Source of the DNA: a bacterium
GTDB lineage: Bacteria > Sumerlaeota > Sumerlaeia > MVZB01
Direction of reading: 5' to 3'
Assembly (NCBI GenBank): GCA_021372575.1
Contig: JAJFUE010000043.1
Location: 1-32,470 of the forward strand
DNA: 32,470 nucleotides
The position numbers were made by a program, and so were the translations under genes. Positions 23,902 through 32,430 of this stretch are shown one piece after another. The notes under the pieces were generated by a model. That model worked only from the letters and a program-made list of their open reading frames with translations, had not been told where the DNA came from and did no database searches. Each line of letters begins with the position of its first letter. Position 1 is the stretch's first letter.

Positions 23902-25422
23902 GTGGGGTCCATACGGCGCAAAATTTTATTCGGGGTGCTGTGCGTCGCGCTGGCGGTGATGCTGGTGCTGACGGTCTTTTATTCATACATCATTTATACC
24001 CCGACCGGGCTCGAGAAAGTCGCCAAACCGATGGTGGCGGCGCGGGCGCGTGTCGTTGCGAACGCCGCATCGATCGGGCGGGGTGCGGCTTCGGGCGAAA
24101 AGCCGGGCGCGGCGGAGAAGCCGAATGGCAAGTGGGTGTTGGATCTTGGCGCGAGCATCAACTACTTCGCCGGGTTCAATTGGGGTTCACCGTCGCATTA
24201 TTTTTATAACCAGTATTCTGTGAACCGCGAGCTTCAGCCTGAGACTTATCCATGCGAGCGTGTGCCGGCCGCGGGCGGGTCGCTGTGGGCGGCGCTCGAC
24301 GAGAAATCGAAATCGCAGCTGACGCATTCCGCGCACTATTTCATGTATCGCAGGCAGACGCGCGCGAAGCTTGCGTTAGCCGACGCGGCGGTGATCGCCG
24401 ACGAACTGGACAAGCTCGATCTGTTCCTGCTCACGTCGTCCCGCGCGATGCCGCGCGCCGACCAGGTTGAGTATCTGAACATCAGCCCCGCGCTCTACAT
24501 CAAGACGATGATGACGATCGAGCGCGCGTGCGTGCGCGGCCAGCAGCAGAAGGCGCTGGCGCTGCTCGACGGTTTTCTCGATACGCTGCGGTTCCTGCAA
24601 TACGGTTACGTCCACGACGGGAACATCACGGTTCCGGCGGCGAGCCCGCACGAAAAGGTTTTCTGGCGCGGGCTGGGGCTGATCCGCGGACTTCCGCCGG
24701 AGTGGCGCGACCACGCGCGCGCGGCGCTCGGCAAAATGGCGGCGATGAACGCGCAGCCGGCCGACTCGTGGCCTTACACCGCGAGCATGTGGCGCGAACG
24801 CATCACGGCCAAACTGGATAACAGTCATTACGCGAATCAAAACTTCTGGCATTTCTTCGACACCGGCGAGCGGATCGTGAACCGGGCGCTGCGGCCGGTC
24901 GCGAACCGGCAGGTGGACAGCATGTGCGCAGCGCTCGGGCGCGGCGACACGGCGCAGTTTTACCGGGAATTCCGGTCGCTCACAGGGACGCTCGGCCTGA
25001 TGAACATTTCGTGGACAAGGTTCGAGTGGCGTCAGTTTGAAAACTTCAACAACAGGGCTGCGCAGACGGCGGCGAACGCGCGGGCTTGCCTGGATTTGAT
25101 TAATCAGTCCGACGATCGCAGGACGACCGAAACGATTGCGGTCGAGCGGTTCGGGCGGTTTGAGGACACCAACTATATAGAAATCGGCCCGGCGCTCAAT
25201 CGGGAACGAAAACTCGGCAGGAATGTCAGCACGCCTGCGGAGATCGATGAATTCATTAAGAAGAACAAGCGTGAGGATTGGCGGCGGTATGTGAAATGGT
25301 ACGGGCCGACGACGATGAAGATTGATTGGGTGGCGCGCGGAAAAGAGGTGGTGGTCACGTTCCCGCCGGAGGATGTAGAGTTCGAGGAAGAACTGAGGCG
25401 GGTGCTGACTGGGAAGCGATGA
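23902..25422 (+). CDS. Paralogue array protein 1: membrane-anchored protein of unknown family
   Basis: A 506-residue protein of an unrecognised family with four neighbours of the same kind. Residues ~7-30 form a hydrophobic anchor (KILFGVLCVALAVMLVLTVF), then YTPTGLEKV, the family PTG motif, and an Ala/Gly-rich linker. A GGSLWAAL segment follows, then a helical core with TIERACVRGQQQKALALLDG, LPPEWRDHARAAL and FWHFFDTGERIVNRAL. The C-terminus has VERFGRFEDTN, TPAEIDEFIKKNKREDWRRY, then VKWYGPTTMKIDW. The bulk is probably periplasmic. The start is GTG at 23902, after a 16-bp stem-loop. The core resembles TPR-like helical repeats, but no known function is assigned. Confidence 0.85.
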   Translation: MGSIRRKILFGVLCVALAVMLVLTVFYSYIIYTPTGLEKVAKPMVAARARVVANAASIGRGAASGEKPGAAEKPNGKWVLDLGASINYFAGFNWGSPSHYFYNQYSVNRELQPETYPCERVPAAGGSLWAALDEKSKSQLTHSAHYFMYRRQTRAKLALADAAVIADELDKLDLFLLTSSRAMPRADQVEYLNISPALYIKTMMTIERACVRGQQQKALALLDGFLDTLRFLQYGYVHDGNITVPAASPHEKVFWRGLGLIRGLPPEWRDHARAALGKMAAMNAQPADSWPYTASMWRERITAKLDNSHYANQNFWHFFDTGERIVNRALRPVANRQVDSMCAALGRGDTAQFYREFRSLTGTLGLMNISWTRFEWRQFENFNNRAAQTAANARACLDLINQSDDRRTTETIAVERFGRFEDTNYIEIGPALNRERKLGRNVSTPAEIDEFIKKNKREDWRRYVKWYGPTTMKIDWVARGKEVVVTFPPEDVEFEEELRRVLTGKR

Positions 25423-25446
25423 AAGATGAAACATGAAAGATGGGAT
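25419..25446 (+). repeat. Heptamer tract between paralogues 1 and 2
   Basis: About four 7-bp units of GATGAAA type (GATGAAA, GATGAAA, CATGAAA, GATGGGA) span the stop codon of paralogue 1 and most of the 44-bp gap. Confidence 0.7.
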
Positions 25447-25466
25447 GACATGACGGGACGGCTTTA

Positions 25467-27059
25467 GTGGAATCGAAGGGGCGCAAAATACGGTTTGGGG
25501 TGCTGTGCGTCGTGCTGGCGATGGTGCTGGTGCTAGTGCTCGTGGATTCGTATTGCGCGTTCACGCCATCGGGTTATGAGGAGGTCGAAAAACCGATGGC
25601 GGACGCGCGGGAGCGGATCGGGAAGGCAATCTCGAAGCCGGCTGCGGCCAAGCCGGCCGATGGCGCCGCGCGTCAGACAACCTCGCCGAACGTTGCCAAG
25701 GCCGGCGGTAACGAATCGGCGGCGCGGCAAAACTGGAGCCGTGAGCTGGTCAATTTCGAGATCGACGGCGCCGCTGGATGGGCCACGCAGTTTTTTTATC
25801 AGGGTTACGAGAACCGCATGATCACCGTGCCGGTTTATTTACTCAAGGAACTGGGCGTTGCGGCTTTGGCGGAAGGATCGAAGCTCTGGCCGGAGCTCAC
25901 GGAAAAGCAGCGCGATGGGATGATGAGATATGTGATCATTGCCTTCGTCTGGAAAAAACAGCGGCGGATGGTCAGCCTCTCCGATGAGAAGGCGGGCCGG
26001 ATCGCCCGGGAACTGGACCGGCTGGAGGAATTTCTGCTCAGGAAAGACCGGGGCATGCCGAGCATGGGTTATGCGACCTATATCAGCAACGCTTTTTCCA
26101 TCAAGACGAGGCTGGTGATGGAACGCGCGTGCCTGAACGGCGATCCGCAGAAGGCGCTCGAGTTGTTCGATGGCTATCTCGACGTGGTCAGGTTCGTCTT
26201 CTTGGCCAACCTCTATGACGGACCAGCGGACGTTTATTCATATGCACCGACGACGTTCTTGTCGCGGAATCTTGATGACATTCCGAATTTCCCGGGCGAG
26301 TGGCGCGAACACACGCGCAAGGCGCTGGCGGAGATCGCGGGATTCAAGGTGAACGAGGCCGACGCGTTGCTGTTTACGGCGAATGCATGGCGCGAACGCT
26401 GCATCGAAATCCTGAACAGCAACTCGAACAGGAAGGGCAATATCTGGCATTACTTTGCGGGCGGGAGGCTCGAGAGCGTCACGGGGAAGGCGTTTTATCC
26501 GATCGTGATGCGCCAGGTCGATGAGGCGGCGGTCGCGCTCAGCAAGGGCGATGACGCGGGTTATCGCGCGCATATGAATGCCGCCAGGCCGGTGCTGGGC
26601 GTGATGAATATCCAATCGCTCCCCTACATCAGCAACACGCAGACGGTGGAGAACAAATCGCGGCAATTGCAGGAGTATGCCGCGACGGTCTCGGCGCAGA
26701 TCAAGCCGCACGACCGCGTTACGTCCGAGACGATTGAGATCGAGCGGTTCGGCAACCTTACAAACATCGGCACCCTGCATGGCGTTGACCTGTATCAAGC
26801 GGTCCAGAATTTCCACGCCAGACACGGGCACGGGCCGACGACGCCGGAGGAAATCGACGCTTTCATCAAGGAGAACGGCCGCGAGGAGTGGCGCCAATAC
26901 GTGGAGTGGTATGGACCGGGCAAGGTGACGCTGTCGTCATTCAAGCATAACGGCGAGGTGATGGTCACGTTGCAGGTCGAGGACAGGGAATTTGACGAGA
27001 TGGTAAGGAAAGTGCTGCTGACGAAAGCCGCGAAGAACTCAAGTCAGGCGCAAAGATGA
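25467..27059 (+). CDS. Paralogue array protein 2: membrane-anchored protein of unknown family
   Basis: A 530-residue member of the same family. The anchor is GVLCVVLAMVLVLVLVDSYC, followed by FTPSGYEEVEKP and a linker. The helical core contains VMERACLNGDPQKALELFDG, FPGEWREHTRKALAEI, and a site reading NIWHYFAGGRLESVTGKAFY with the RQVDEAAV and KGDDAG turn after it. The C-terminus has EIERFGNLTN, GHGPTTPEEIDAFIKENG, EEWRQYVEWYGPGKVTLSS and a charged tail. The start is GTG at 25467, the equivalent of the GTG in paralogue 1, with only GGGACGG as a possible ribosome-binding site. It overlaps the next gene by 4 bp (ATGA), so they are translationally coupled. Confidence 0.86.
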   Translation: MESKGRKIRFGVLCVVLAMVLVLVLVDSYCAFTPSGYEEVEKPMADARERIGKAISKPAAAKPADGAARQTTSPNVAKAGGNESAARQNWSRELVNFEIDGAAGWATQFFYQGYENRMITVPVYLLKELGVAALAEGSKLWPELTEKQRDGMMRYVIIAFVWKKQRRMVSLSDEKAGRIARELDRLEEFLLRKDRGMPSMGYATYISNAFSIKTRLVMERACLNGDPQKALELFDGYLDVVRFVFLANLYDGPADVYSYAPTTFLSRNLDDIPNFPGEWREHTRKALAEIAGFKVNEADALLFTANAWRERCIEILNSNSNRKGNIWHYFAGGRLESVTGKAFYPIVMRQVDEAAVALSKGDDAGYRAHMNAARPVLGVMNIQSLPYISNTQTVENKSRQLQEYAATVSAQIKPHDRVTSETIEIERFGNLTNIGTLHGVDLYQAVQNFHARHGHGPTTPEEIDAFIKENGREEWRQYVEWYGPGKVTLSSFKHNGEVMVTLQVEDREFDEMVRKVLLTKAAKNSSQAQR

Positions 27060-28684
27060 GAAGTAAGAAACGGACCATCCTTGTCGTGCTGGCCGTCGCC
27101 GCCGCGATGCTGCTGTTGCTGGCGGGGTGGTATGCGCATCTTGTCTCGAGGCCCACCGGTTACGAGAAGCTCAGGCCATCGTTCGCCGCGGCCGTCGACC
27201 GGATCGGGAAAGACGCGGCATCCGGAGCGCATCCAATACAGCCTGTGTCGAATCTTTCTTTACCGGAAAACAAAGCCGCGCAATCTCCGGCCACGCCGCC
27301 CCGCGAATTCTTCACGGAGCTCATGCCGTTTCTATCAACCCCCGACGTGGCGATGAATACGTTCGTGACCGGCTATCTCAATCGGAGAGACCGGAACAGC
27401 GTCAGCGTGGAGTGCGATCAACTGCCAAAACCGGGCGGGTCGCTGTGGGCCGTGCTGAAACAGGAAATGCGCGAGGTGGTCATCGATGCCGGCCGGACTT
27501 GCATCGAGAACAGCGAAACGATCACGGCGGGCGCAAACGCCATCAACGAGGAGCTCGACCGCCTGGATGAGTTTTTGCTCAGGCCCGGCAAGAAAGTGCC
27601 CGCGCTCGCGCCGCGCTATGACTACAACGTGGAATCGTTTTACCGGAAAGTCCTCATCGCGATCGAGCGGGCGTGTTTGCGAGGCGACCCGGCAAAGGCG
27701 CTCAAGCTTCTGGATGGTTTTTTCGAAACCGTGCGCGTCTGCAATGTTGTTTATGTTTCCGATGTGAGCGCTTATAGGAGGCCGGTGGTTCCGGATAGCT
27801 GGTTCTGGCGCGAACTCGAGCGCATGCCGAACCTGCCGCCGGAGTGGCGCGATCGCGCGTGCAAGAGCCTCGAGGCGATCCAGAACACAACCATCGCGCG
27901 CGCCGACGCGCTGCTCTATAGCGCGCGGGCGTGGCACGACAGCTCCGTCGCGCAGATCGACGGCGAGAACCTGGCGATGAAGAACACGTGGCATTATTTT
28001 GGCAGCGGGCGGCTGGAAACGGCGGCGCGCAAGGCATTTTACCCGATCGCAATCCGGCAGATCGAAAGCATGACCGTCTCGTTCGGCAACGGAAATCAGG
28101 CCGAAATGACGGAGCAATCCAAGCGGCTCAGACAGATCTTGACGCTGATGAACATGAGCGGCTACAGCGGCTTTGAGGCCAAGGGTATGTTCCGGGATCT
28201 GGACTCGCGGCCGCTGGAATTGAAGCAACTGCTCAATCGCCCAATCGCGATGATGAAAGGCTGGGTCAAGCTCCTGCCGCAAAACGAGGCCCCCTTTCAG
28301 GACACGCCCGACGAGATCACGATCGAGCGGTTCGGCGCGTTCAAGATCGAACCTGGCCGCGAACTCACGGTGGCTTACTTCAACTACAGCCAGACTCATC
28401 GGCGCGGGCCATCGTCGCCCGACGAGATCGAGAGTTTCATCAAGGAGCACGGCCACGGCGACGACTGGCGGCAGAAGGTGATCTGGTACAAGCCGGGCAA
28501 GGTCAGGATCGGCTGGCGCAGGATTCGTAGCGGCGCGCCTCCGCCCGGTCAAATCAAGTATGTTGTTGCGGTTCAAGTCTCCCGGACCGAAGACAGCGTC
28601 GAGGATCGATACAAGGCGGTGTTGCTGGGTAAATTCGACGGCAAGCTGAAGGACAAAAAAGACGCAAAGGACCAGAAAAACTAA
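27056..28684 (+). CDS. Paralogue array protein 3: membrane-anchored protein of unknown family
   Basis: A 542-residue member of the family. The anchor is TILVVLAVAAAMLLLLAGWY, then SRPTGYEKLRPSFAAAVDRI. A CDQLPKPGGSLWAVL segment parallels CERVPAAGGSLWAAL of protein 1. The core carries AIERACLRGDPAKALKLLDG, LPPEWRDRACKSLEAI, NTWHYFGSGRLETAARKAFY and LTLMNMSGYSG. The C-terminus has ERFGAFKIE, GPSSPDEIESFIKEHGHGDD, then WRQKVIWYKPGKVRIGW and a lysine-rich tail ending DKKDAKDQKN. The ATG at 27056 overlaps the previous stop. The tail codons resemble the ACGCAAAAG-type intergenic repeats, so the last residues may be repeat-derived. Confidence 0.86.
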   Translation: MRSKKRTILVVLAVAAAMLLLLAGWYAHLVSRPTGYEKLRPSFAAAVDRIGKDAASGAHPIQPVSNLSLPENKAAQSPATPPREFFTELMPFLSTPDVAMNTFVTGYLNRRDRNSVSVECDQLPKPGGSLWAVLKQEMREVVIDAGRTCIENSETITAGANAINEELDRLDEFLLRPGKKVPALAPRYDYNVESFYRKVLIAIERACLRGDPAKALKLLDGFFETVRVCNVVYVSDVSAYRRPVVPDSWFWRELERMPNLPPEWRDRACKSLEAIQNTTIARADALLYSARAWHDSSVAQIDGENLAMKNTWHYFGSGRLETAARKAFYPIAIRQIESMTVSFGNGNQAEMTEQSKRLRQILTLMNMSGYSGFEAKGMFRDLDSRPLELKQLLNRPIAMMKGWVKLLPQNEAPFQDTPDEITIERFGAFKIEPGRELTVAYFNYSQTHRRGPSSPDEIESFIKEHGHGDDWRQKVIWYKPGKVRIGWRRIRSGAPPPGQIKYVVAVQVSRTEDSVEDRYKAVLLGKFDGKLKDKKDAKDQKN

Positions 28685-30312
28685 TGAAGAATAGAAGGCG
28701 AACAGTTCTTGTGCTTCTAACATGCGGCGCGGCCATGATGCTGCTGATGGCGATGGCGTATGCGTGGCTGGCGTTTGCGCCGACGGGGTATGCGGACGTG
28801 GAGAAATCGGCCGCGTCCGCGCGGGAGCGACTGGCGAAGAACTATGCGCGCAGGATCGACTCCGCGACATCAGGCACGAAGACGCAGGGCGGCGCAGGCC
28901 GGCTCGGCTATATGGACGTCGTCTTCAAGGACATGACGGGCGAAATCGTCGGCCGCAAATCGAATCCTGACCCGGCAAAGCTCGAGGACAAAAGGGTCGA
29001 GGAATACTTCGAGGCGCTGCGGCGGTTTGCGCTGAGCGACTTTCCTGTGTCGGGGTGGTTCGCGTGCGAGAACCCACCGCCGGCGGGCAGCTCGATCATG
29101 CCGCTGATCACGAGCGAAACGCGCGAGCGGATGGTGCTCAGCGTTCGGAGTCGCGTTGAGCAGCTAAGATCTCTGCCGGCCCGCCCGCAGCTCGATGCGA
29201 ATACCGCGGCGGCGATCAACGCTTACCTCGACCGGCTCGAGGACTTTTTGCTGAGCGGCAACTGGGACGTGCCGCGCACGGTGACGGTGAAATACGGCAA
29301 GTTCAGCAAAACGTACGGGCTCAAGGTGATCTTTGCCATCGAGCGCGCGTGCCTGCGGGGCGATCCCGAACGGGCGGTTAAAATCCTCGAGGCTTACCTC
29401 GAGACGCTGCGCATCTGGCAATACATTTATTTACAGACCGACCAGACCAGTTGGCTGGAATTGCGACCGGAATGGGAGCCGCTGTTTTGGTATAGCCTCG
29501 CGGAGGTGGATAACTTTCCGCGGGCGGCGTGGGATCGCGCGCGGGCGGGGCTCGAGCGCATGCGCATGAGCGAGGCCGACCAGAACGATGCGCGCGTGCT
29601 GGGCGCGATCGCGTGGCGCAACGATTTCGAGAAGGAGTTCAAGAAAGAGATCGGCCGGCCAAGCCAGAACATGTGGCACTTCATGATGGGCGGAAGTCTC
29701 GAATCGGCGGTCAACACGGCGCTGGCGCCTGTTGCGAATCGCTACGTGGACGAGACCTGCATGTCGATCAAGCACGGTGACCCTAATGAATTCGACCGGA
29801 AGATCACGGCGTTGAACCACACGCTGACGCTGATGAACGTGGCGGACAGGCATGTGCTGCTTTACGGGACCAACCGGAATATGGCCGTCAACTACCGGTT
29901 AGAGTCGGTGGACCGGTATGCGGACAGCTTGGCCGCGACATTCGAGTGCGCACGGAAGCACGTGCCGCTCGACCGGATCAGGGTCGAGCGGTTCGGGTCG
30001 TTCATGACGAAATGGAGGAAAGGCGACAACGAACTCGCGCTCGCGATCATGAAGTTCGAGAAGGAACACAAGCACTGGCCGTCGTCGCCGGAGGAGATCG
30101 ACAGTTTCATCAACGCCTCCGGCCACGGCGACGACTGGCGCGCGAAGGTGACGTGGTTCGAGCCGACGGACTTCATGATCATGTGGTATCCGGCGGAACG
30201 GCGCACGAGGCCGAACGATCCGGTCGTGAAGGGGATACGGCTCAGCCTGATGAGATATGAGCCGGTGATGGACGACGGGATCAAGTCGATGCTGAAGCAA
30301 ACGGGACAATAA
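28684..30312 (+). CDS. Paralogue array protein 4: membrane-anchored protein of unknown family
   Basis: A 542-residue member of the family. The anchor is TVLVLLTCGAAMMLLMAMAY followed by AWLAFAPTGYADVEKSAASA. A divergent CENPPPAGSSIMPLI replaces the GGSLW segment. The core has AIERACLRGDPERAVKILEA, FPRAAWDRARAGLERM, NMWHFMMGGSLESAVNTALA and LTLMNVADRH. The C-terminus has VERFGSFMTK, HWPSSPEEIDSFINASGHGD, then DWRAKVTWFEPTDFMIMW. The ATG shares one base with the preceding TAA (TAATG), so it is translationally coupled. The linker region is the most divergent part. An MFEKEHKHWPSS-like run before the C-terminal motif is shared in position with HARHGHGPTT of protein 2. Confidence 0.86.
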   Translation: MKNRRRTVLVLLTCGAAMMLLMAMAYAWLAFAPTGYADVEKSAASARERLAKNYARRIDSATSGTKTQGGAGRLGYMDVVFKDMTGEIVGRKSNPDPAKLEDKRVEEYFEALRRFALSDFPVSGWFACENPPPAGSSIMPLITSETRERMVLSVRSRVEQLRSLPARPQLDANTAAAINAYLDRLEDFLLSGNWDVPRTVTVKYGKFSKTYGLKVIFAIERACLRGDPERAVKILEAYLETLRIWQYIYLQTDQTSWLELRPEWEPLFWYSLAEVDNFPRAAWDRARAGLERMRMSEADQNDARVLGAIAWRNDFEKEFKKEIGRPSQNMWHFMMGGSLESAVNTALAPVANRYVDETCMSIKHGDPNEFDRKITALNHTLTLMNVADRHVLLYGTNRNMAVNYRLESVDRYADSLAATFECARKHVPLDRIRVERFGSFMTKWRKGDNELALAIMKFEKEHKHWPSSPEEIDSFINASGHGDDWRAKVTWFEPTDFMIMWYPAERRTRPNDPVVKGIRLSLMRYEPVMDDGIKSMLKQTGQ

Positions 30313-30314
30313 AA

Positions 30315-32087
30315 ATGGCTACAAAAAAACGGGCGGCTCTGGTGGGATTAGCGGTCATCATCGCGGTGATGCTCGTGCTGGCGATGGGGTATGCGTGGCT
30401 GGCGCACGCGCCGACCGGGTATGCGGGTTTTGAAAAGGGAGCTGCGGAGGCGCAGAAGCGCGTGAGCGAAAAGGTGAAGCCGGCACCGAGGCCGGCCGAC
30501 GTGCGGGCGCGCGTTTCCGAAGCACCGATGCGTTACGCGATCCTGCCGAACGGAAGACCCGGCCCCGCGCACCGCGCGAATTTTTTCGAGGAGATCGAAT
30601 CTTACAACAGCTACGAGGAGCAGGCAAACATTACGTATATGCTGACGGCTGACAACAAGCCGATTTCTCAAGCCATGAAACTGGGTTGGTCGGGCATCGT
30701 GTATTGCCCGTTCTTCTTGCCGGAAAAGATGCGGCCGGCGGACGGCAAGCAGTTTTGGGACGGCCTCGATGCGGCGTCGCAGGTGAAGGGCGAAATGCTG
30801 CGATATTTTCAGTCTTCGTTCCGCGAACGAAACGAGCCGACCGCCGCGACCGACGCACAGAAGATGATGTTCTATGTTTACCTGGATAATCTGGAGGGTT
30901 TCCTGCTTCGGCCGCGGTGGGACATTCCGGAGACGAGCAGCACGCTGCATACCGGGGGGCGTTCGTTTCATCGGCTTGCGATGCTCGCCATCGCGCGCGC
31001 GAGCCTCAAGGGCGACCAGAAGCTGGCGACGGACTTGCTCGGCCGCTATCTCGACGCGGTGCGCGTCTTGCACGTGCACGACGAGCAGGGCGCGTTCACG
31101 ATGGACAACGTCAGGCAGGTGTTTTTCGGGATGGCGGAGCTGCCGGATCTGCCCGATGAGGCATGGGAGCAAGCGCGGCGCGCGCTCGAGTCGATGCGGC
31201 TGAGCGACGCGGAAAAAATGGACCTGTTGCGCGTGCGCGCGGCACGGTTTCACAAGATGATCGAGCAACAACTGGAGCATATCGACGGCGTTCCGAACAC
31301 GTGGCATTACGTGTTCGGCGGGACAGTCGAGTCGGGCGCGAACCGGCTGCTCAAGCCGATCGTGCTGCGCGAGGCCGAGAAGATGGCGCTCGATATCAGC
31401 CGCGGCGACGTCGCCGAAGCGGCGCGGCACCAGCTGAAATGGGCCGGGATGACGATGTGGTTGAACTCGACGGAAGGTCGCGATGTCGGCAAATACGGCA
31501 TCATGCAGATCAGCCTGATCGAGAATCTCAACGCGGAGGTGGATCGAGCGCTGCTGTATCTGCAAATCGCGCGCGCACGGCGGGCCAAGAAAGAAATGCC
31601 GGCGGTGACGACGCAGGGCGCGGAACATCTCGAGATGTTCAAGATGGACCGGTTCGGCGTGTTCACGATCTCGTCTTACGGCGGGCCGGGGAATCCGGGC
31701 TACGACCAGAAAAAGCCGCTGATGGACGCGATCAGGAAATTTCAGGCGACGGGAAAAGTCGCAACGCGGCCCGAGGATATCGAGGCCGTGATCAAGGCCG
31801 CCGGGCCGGGCGACTGGGCGAAATACGTCGTGTGGGTGGAACCGAAAACGGTTTACCTGATCTGGGGCATGCGGCGCATGCAGTCGAGCGACATCTGGTA
31901 TTTCGCGAGTCTTCGCGACTGGAAAGCGTCGGTGGAATGGGTCAACGCGGTCGAGGTATATGCGGTCGTGATCGATGGGCCGATTTTGAGCGAGTGGATG
32001 AAAGGCGTCTTGAAAGAAACGCGCGCAAGCAATCCGACTGAAACGATCCCGCGATGGGTCGAAAGAGGCGAGCGGTTGGCGTTGTGA
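30315..32087 (+). CDS. Paralogue array protein 5: membrane-anchored protein of unknown family
   Basis: The longest and most divergent member, 590 residues. The anchor is ALVGLAVIIAVMLVLAMGYA then WLAHAPTGYAGFEKGAAEA. A FFLPEKMRPADGKQFWDGLD segment stands in for GGSLW. The core has AIARASLKGDQKLATDLLGR, LPDEAWEQARRALESMRLS, NTWHYVFGGTVESGANRLLK and MWLNSTEGRD. The C-terminus has FKMDRFGVFTIS, TRPEDIEAVIKAAGPGD, then WAKYVVWVEPKTVYLIWGMR, followed by about 60 extra residues absent from the others. It starts with ATG two bases after the stop of protein 4. It is the last gene before the right-end repeat element. No terminator was recognised after it. Confidence 0.85.
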   Translation: MATKKRAALVGLAVIIAVMLVLAMGYAWLAHAPTGYAGFEKGAAEAQKRVSEKVKPAPRPADVRARVSEAPMRYAILPNGRPGPAHRANFFEEIESYNSYEEQANITYMLTADNKPISQAMKLGWSGIVYCPFFLPEKMRPADGKQFWDGLDAASQVKGEMLRYFQSSFRERNEPTAATDAQKMMFYVYLDNLEGFLLRPRWDIPETSSTLHTGGRSFHRLAMLAIARASLKGDQKLATDLLGRYLDAVRVLHVHDEQGAFTMDNVRQVFFGMAELPDLPDEAWEQARRALESMRLSDAEKMDLLRVRAARFHKMIEQQLEHIDGVPNTWHYVFGGTVESGANRLLKPIVLREAEKMALDISRGDVAEAARHQLKWAGMTMWLNSTEGRDVGKYGIMQISLIENLNAEVDRALLYLQIARARRAKKEMPAVTTQGAEHLEMFKMDRFGVFTISSYGGPGNPGYDQKKPLMDAIRKFQATGKVATRPEDIEAVIKAAGPGDWAKYVVWVEPKTVYLIWGMRRMQSSDIWYFASLRDWKASVEWVNAVEVYAVVIDGPILSEWMKGVLKETRASNPTETIPRWVERGERLAL

Positions 32088-32217
32088 TTGCAGTAGCCCG
32101 AGCGTGAGGGAGGGATAGCCGGATCGAGGGGTTTTCGATTACGATTACTCTGTAACACGCCAAATTGAATGTAAAATGAGCACAAATATTGGAGAACATA
32201 GTCGCATGTCATGGAAC
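32088..32217. other. Gap after the paralogue array
   Basis: Non-coding. It contains GCCCGAGCGTGAGGGAGGGA from 32096, similar to GCCCGAGCATCAGCGAGGGA at 2484, and two GATTAC units (32137-32148) of the hexamer family. No terminator for the upstream array is evident. Confidence 0.55.
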
Positions 32218-32430
32218 GCCCAGCCCCGGCAGGGGCGATACAAGTTAGCCCAGCGCGTCAGCGCTGGGACAGCGGTTCCATCAGTCGTACCGAGCCCCGG
32301 CAGGAGCGGCACAACGGAGCGATACAAAACTGTGTCGCCCCTGCCGGGGCTCGGAATGTTCATGGACACGCTACCCAGGGTTCCGCTTCGCTCCACCCTG
32401 GGCTAACTTGTATCGCCCCTGCCGGGGCTC
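32218..32430. repeat. Composite palindromic repeat element with a perfect 32-bp inverted repeat
   Basis: Bases 32222-32253 are the exact reverse complement of 32398-32429 (32 bp, beginning AGCCCCGGCAGGGGCG and ending CTGCCGGGGCT), enclosing 144 bp. Nested inside are a second inverted repeat of 19 bp with one mismatch (32290-32308 with 32336-32354, CCGAGCCCCGGCAGG type) and two smaller hairpins: CCCAGCGC/GCGCTGGG (32249-32268) and CCCAGGG/CCCTGGG (32374-32402). No transposase is present. It looks like a non-autonomous or REP-like dispersed element, and may continue past the window. Confidence 0.8.

Noticed and set aside
23853-24209. Plus-strand frame of 118 residues over the stem-loop and the start of paralogue 1
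   Set aside because: It is arginine-rich, out of frame with paralogue 1, and has no motif. The paralogue frame is supported by four homologous neighbours.
32218-32430. Right-end inverted repeats considered as an insertion sequence
   Set aside because: Only about 210 bp long with no transposase coding capacity, so at most a non-autonomous element.
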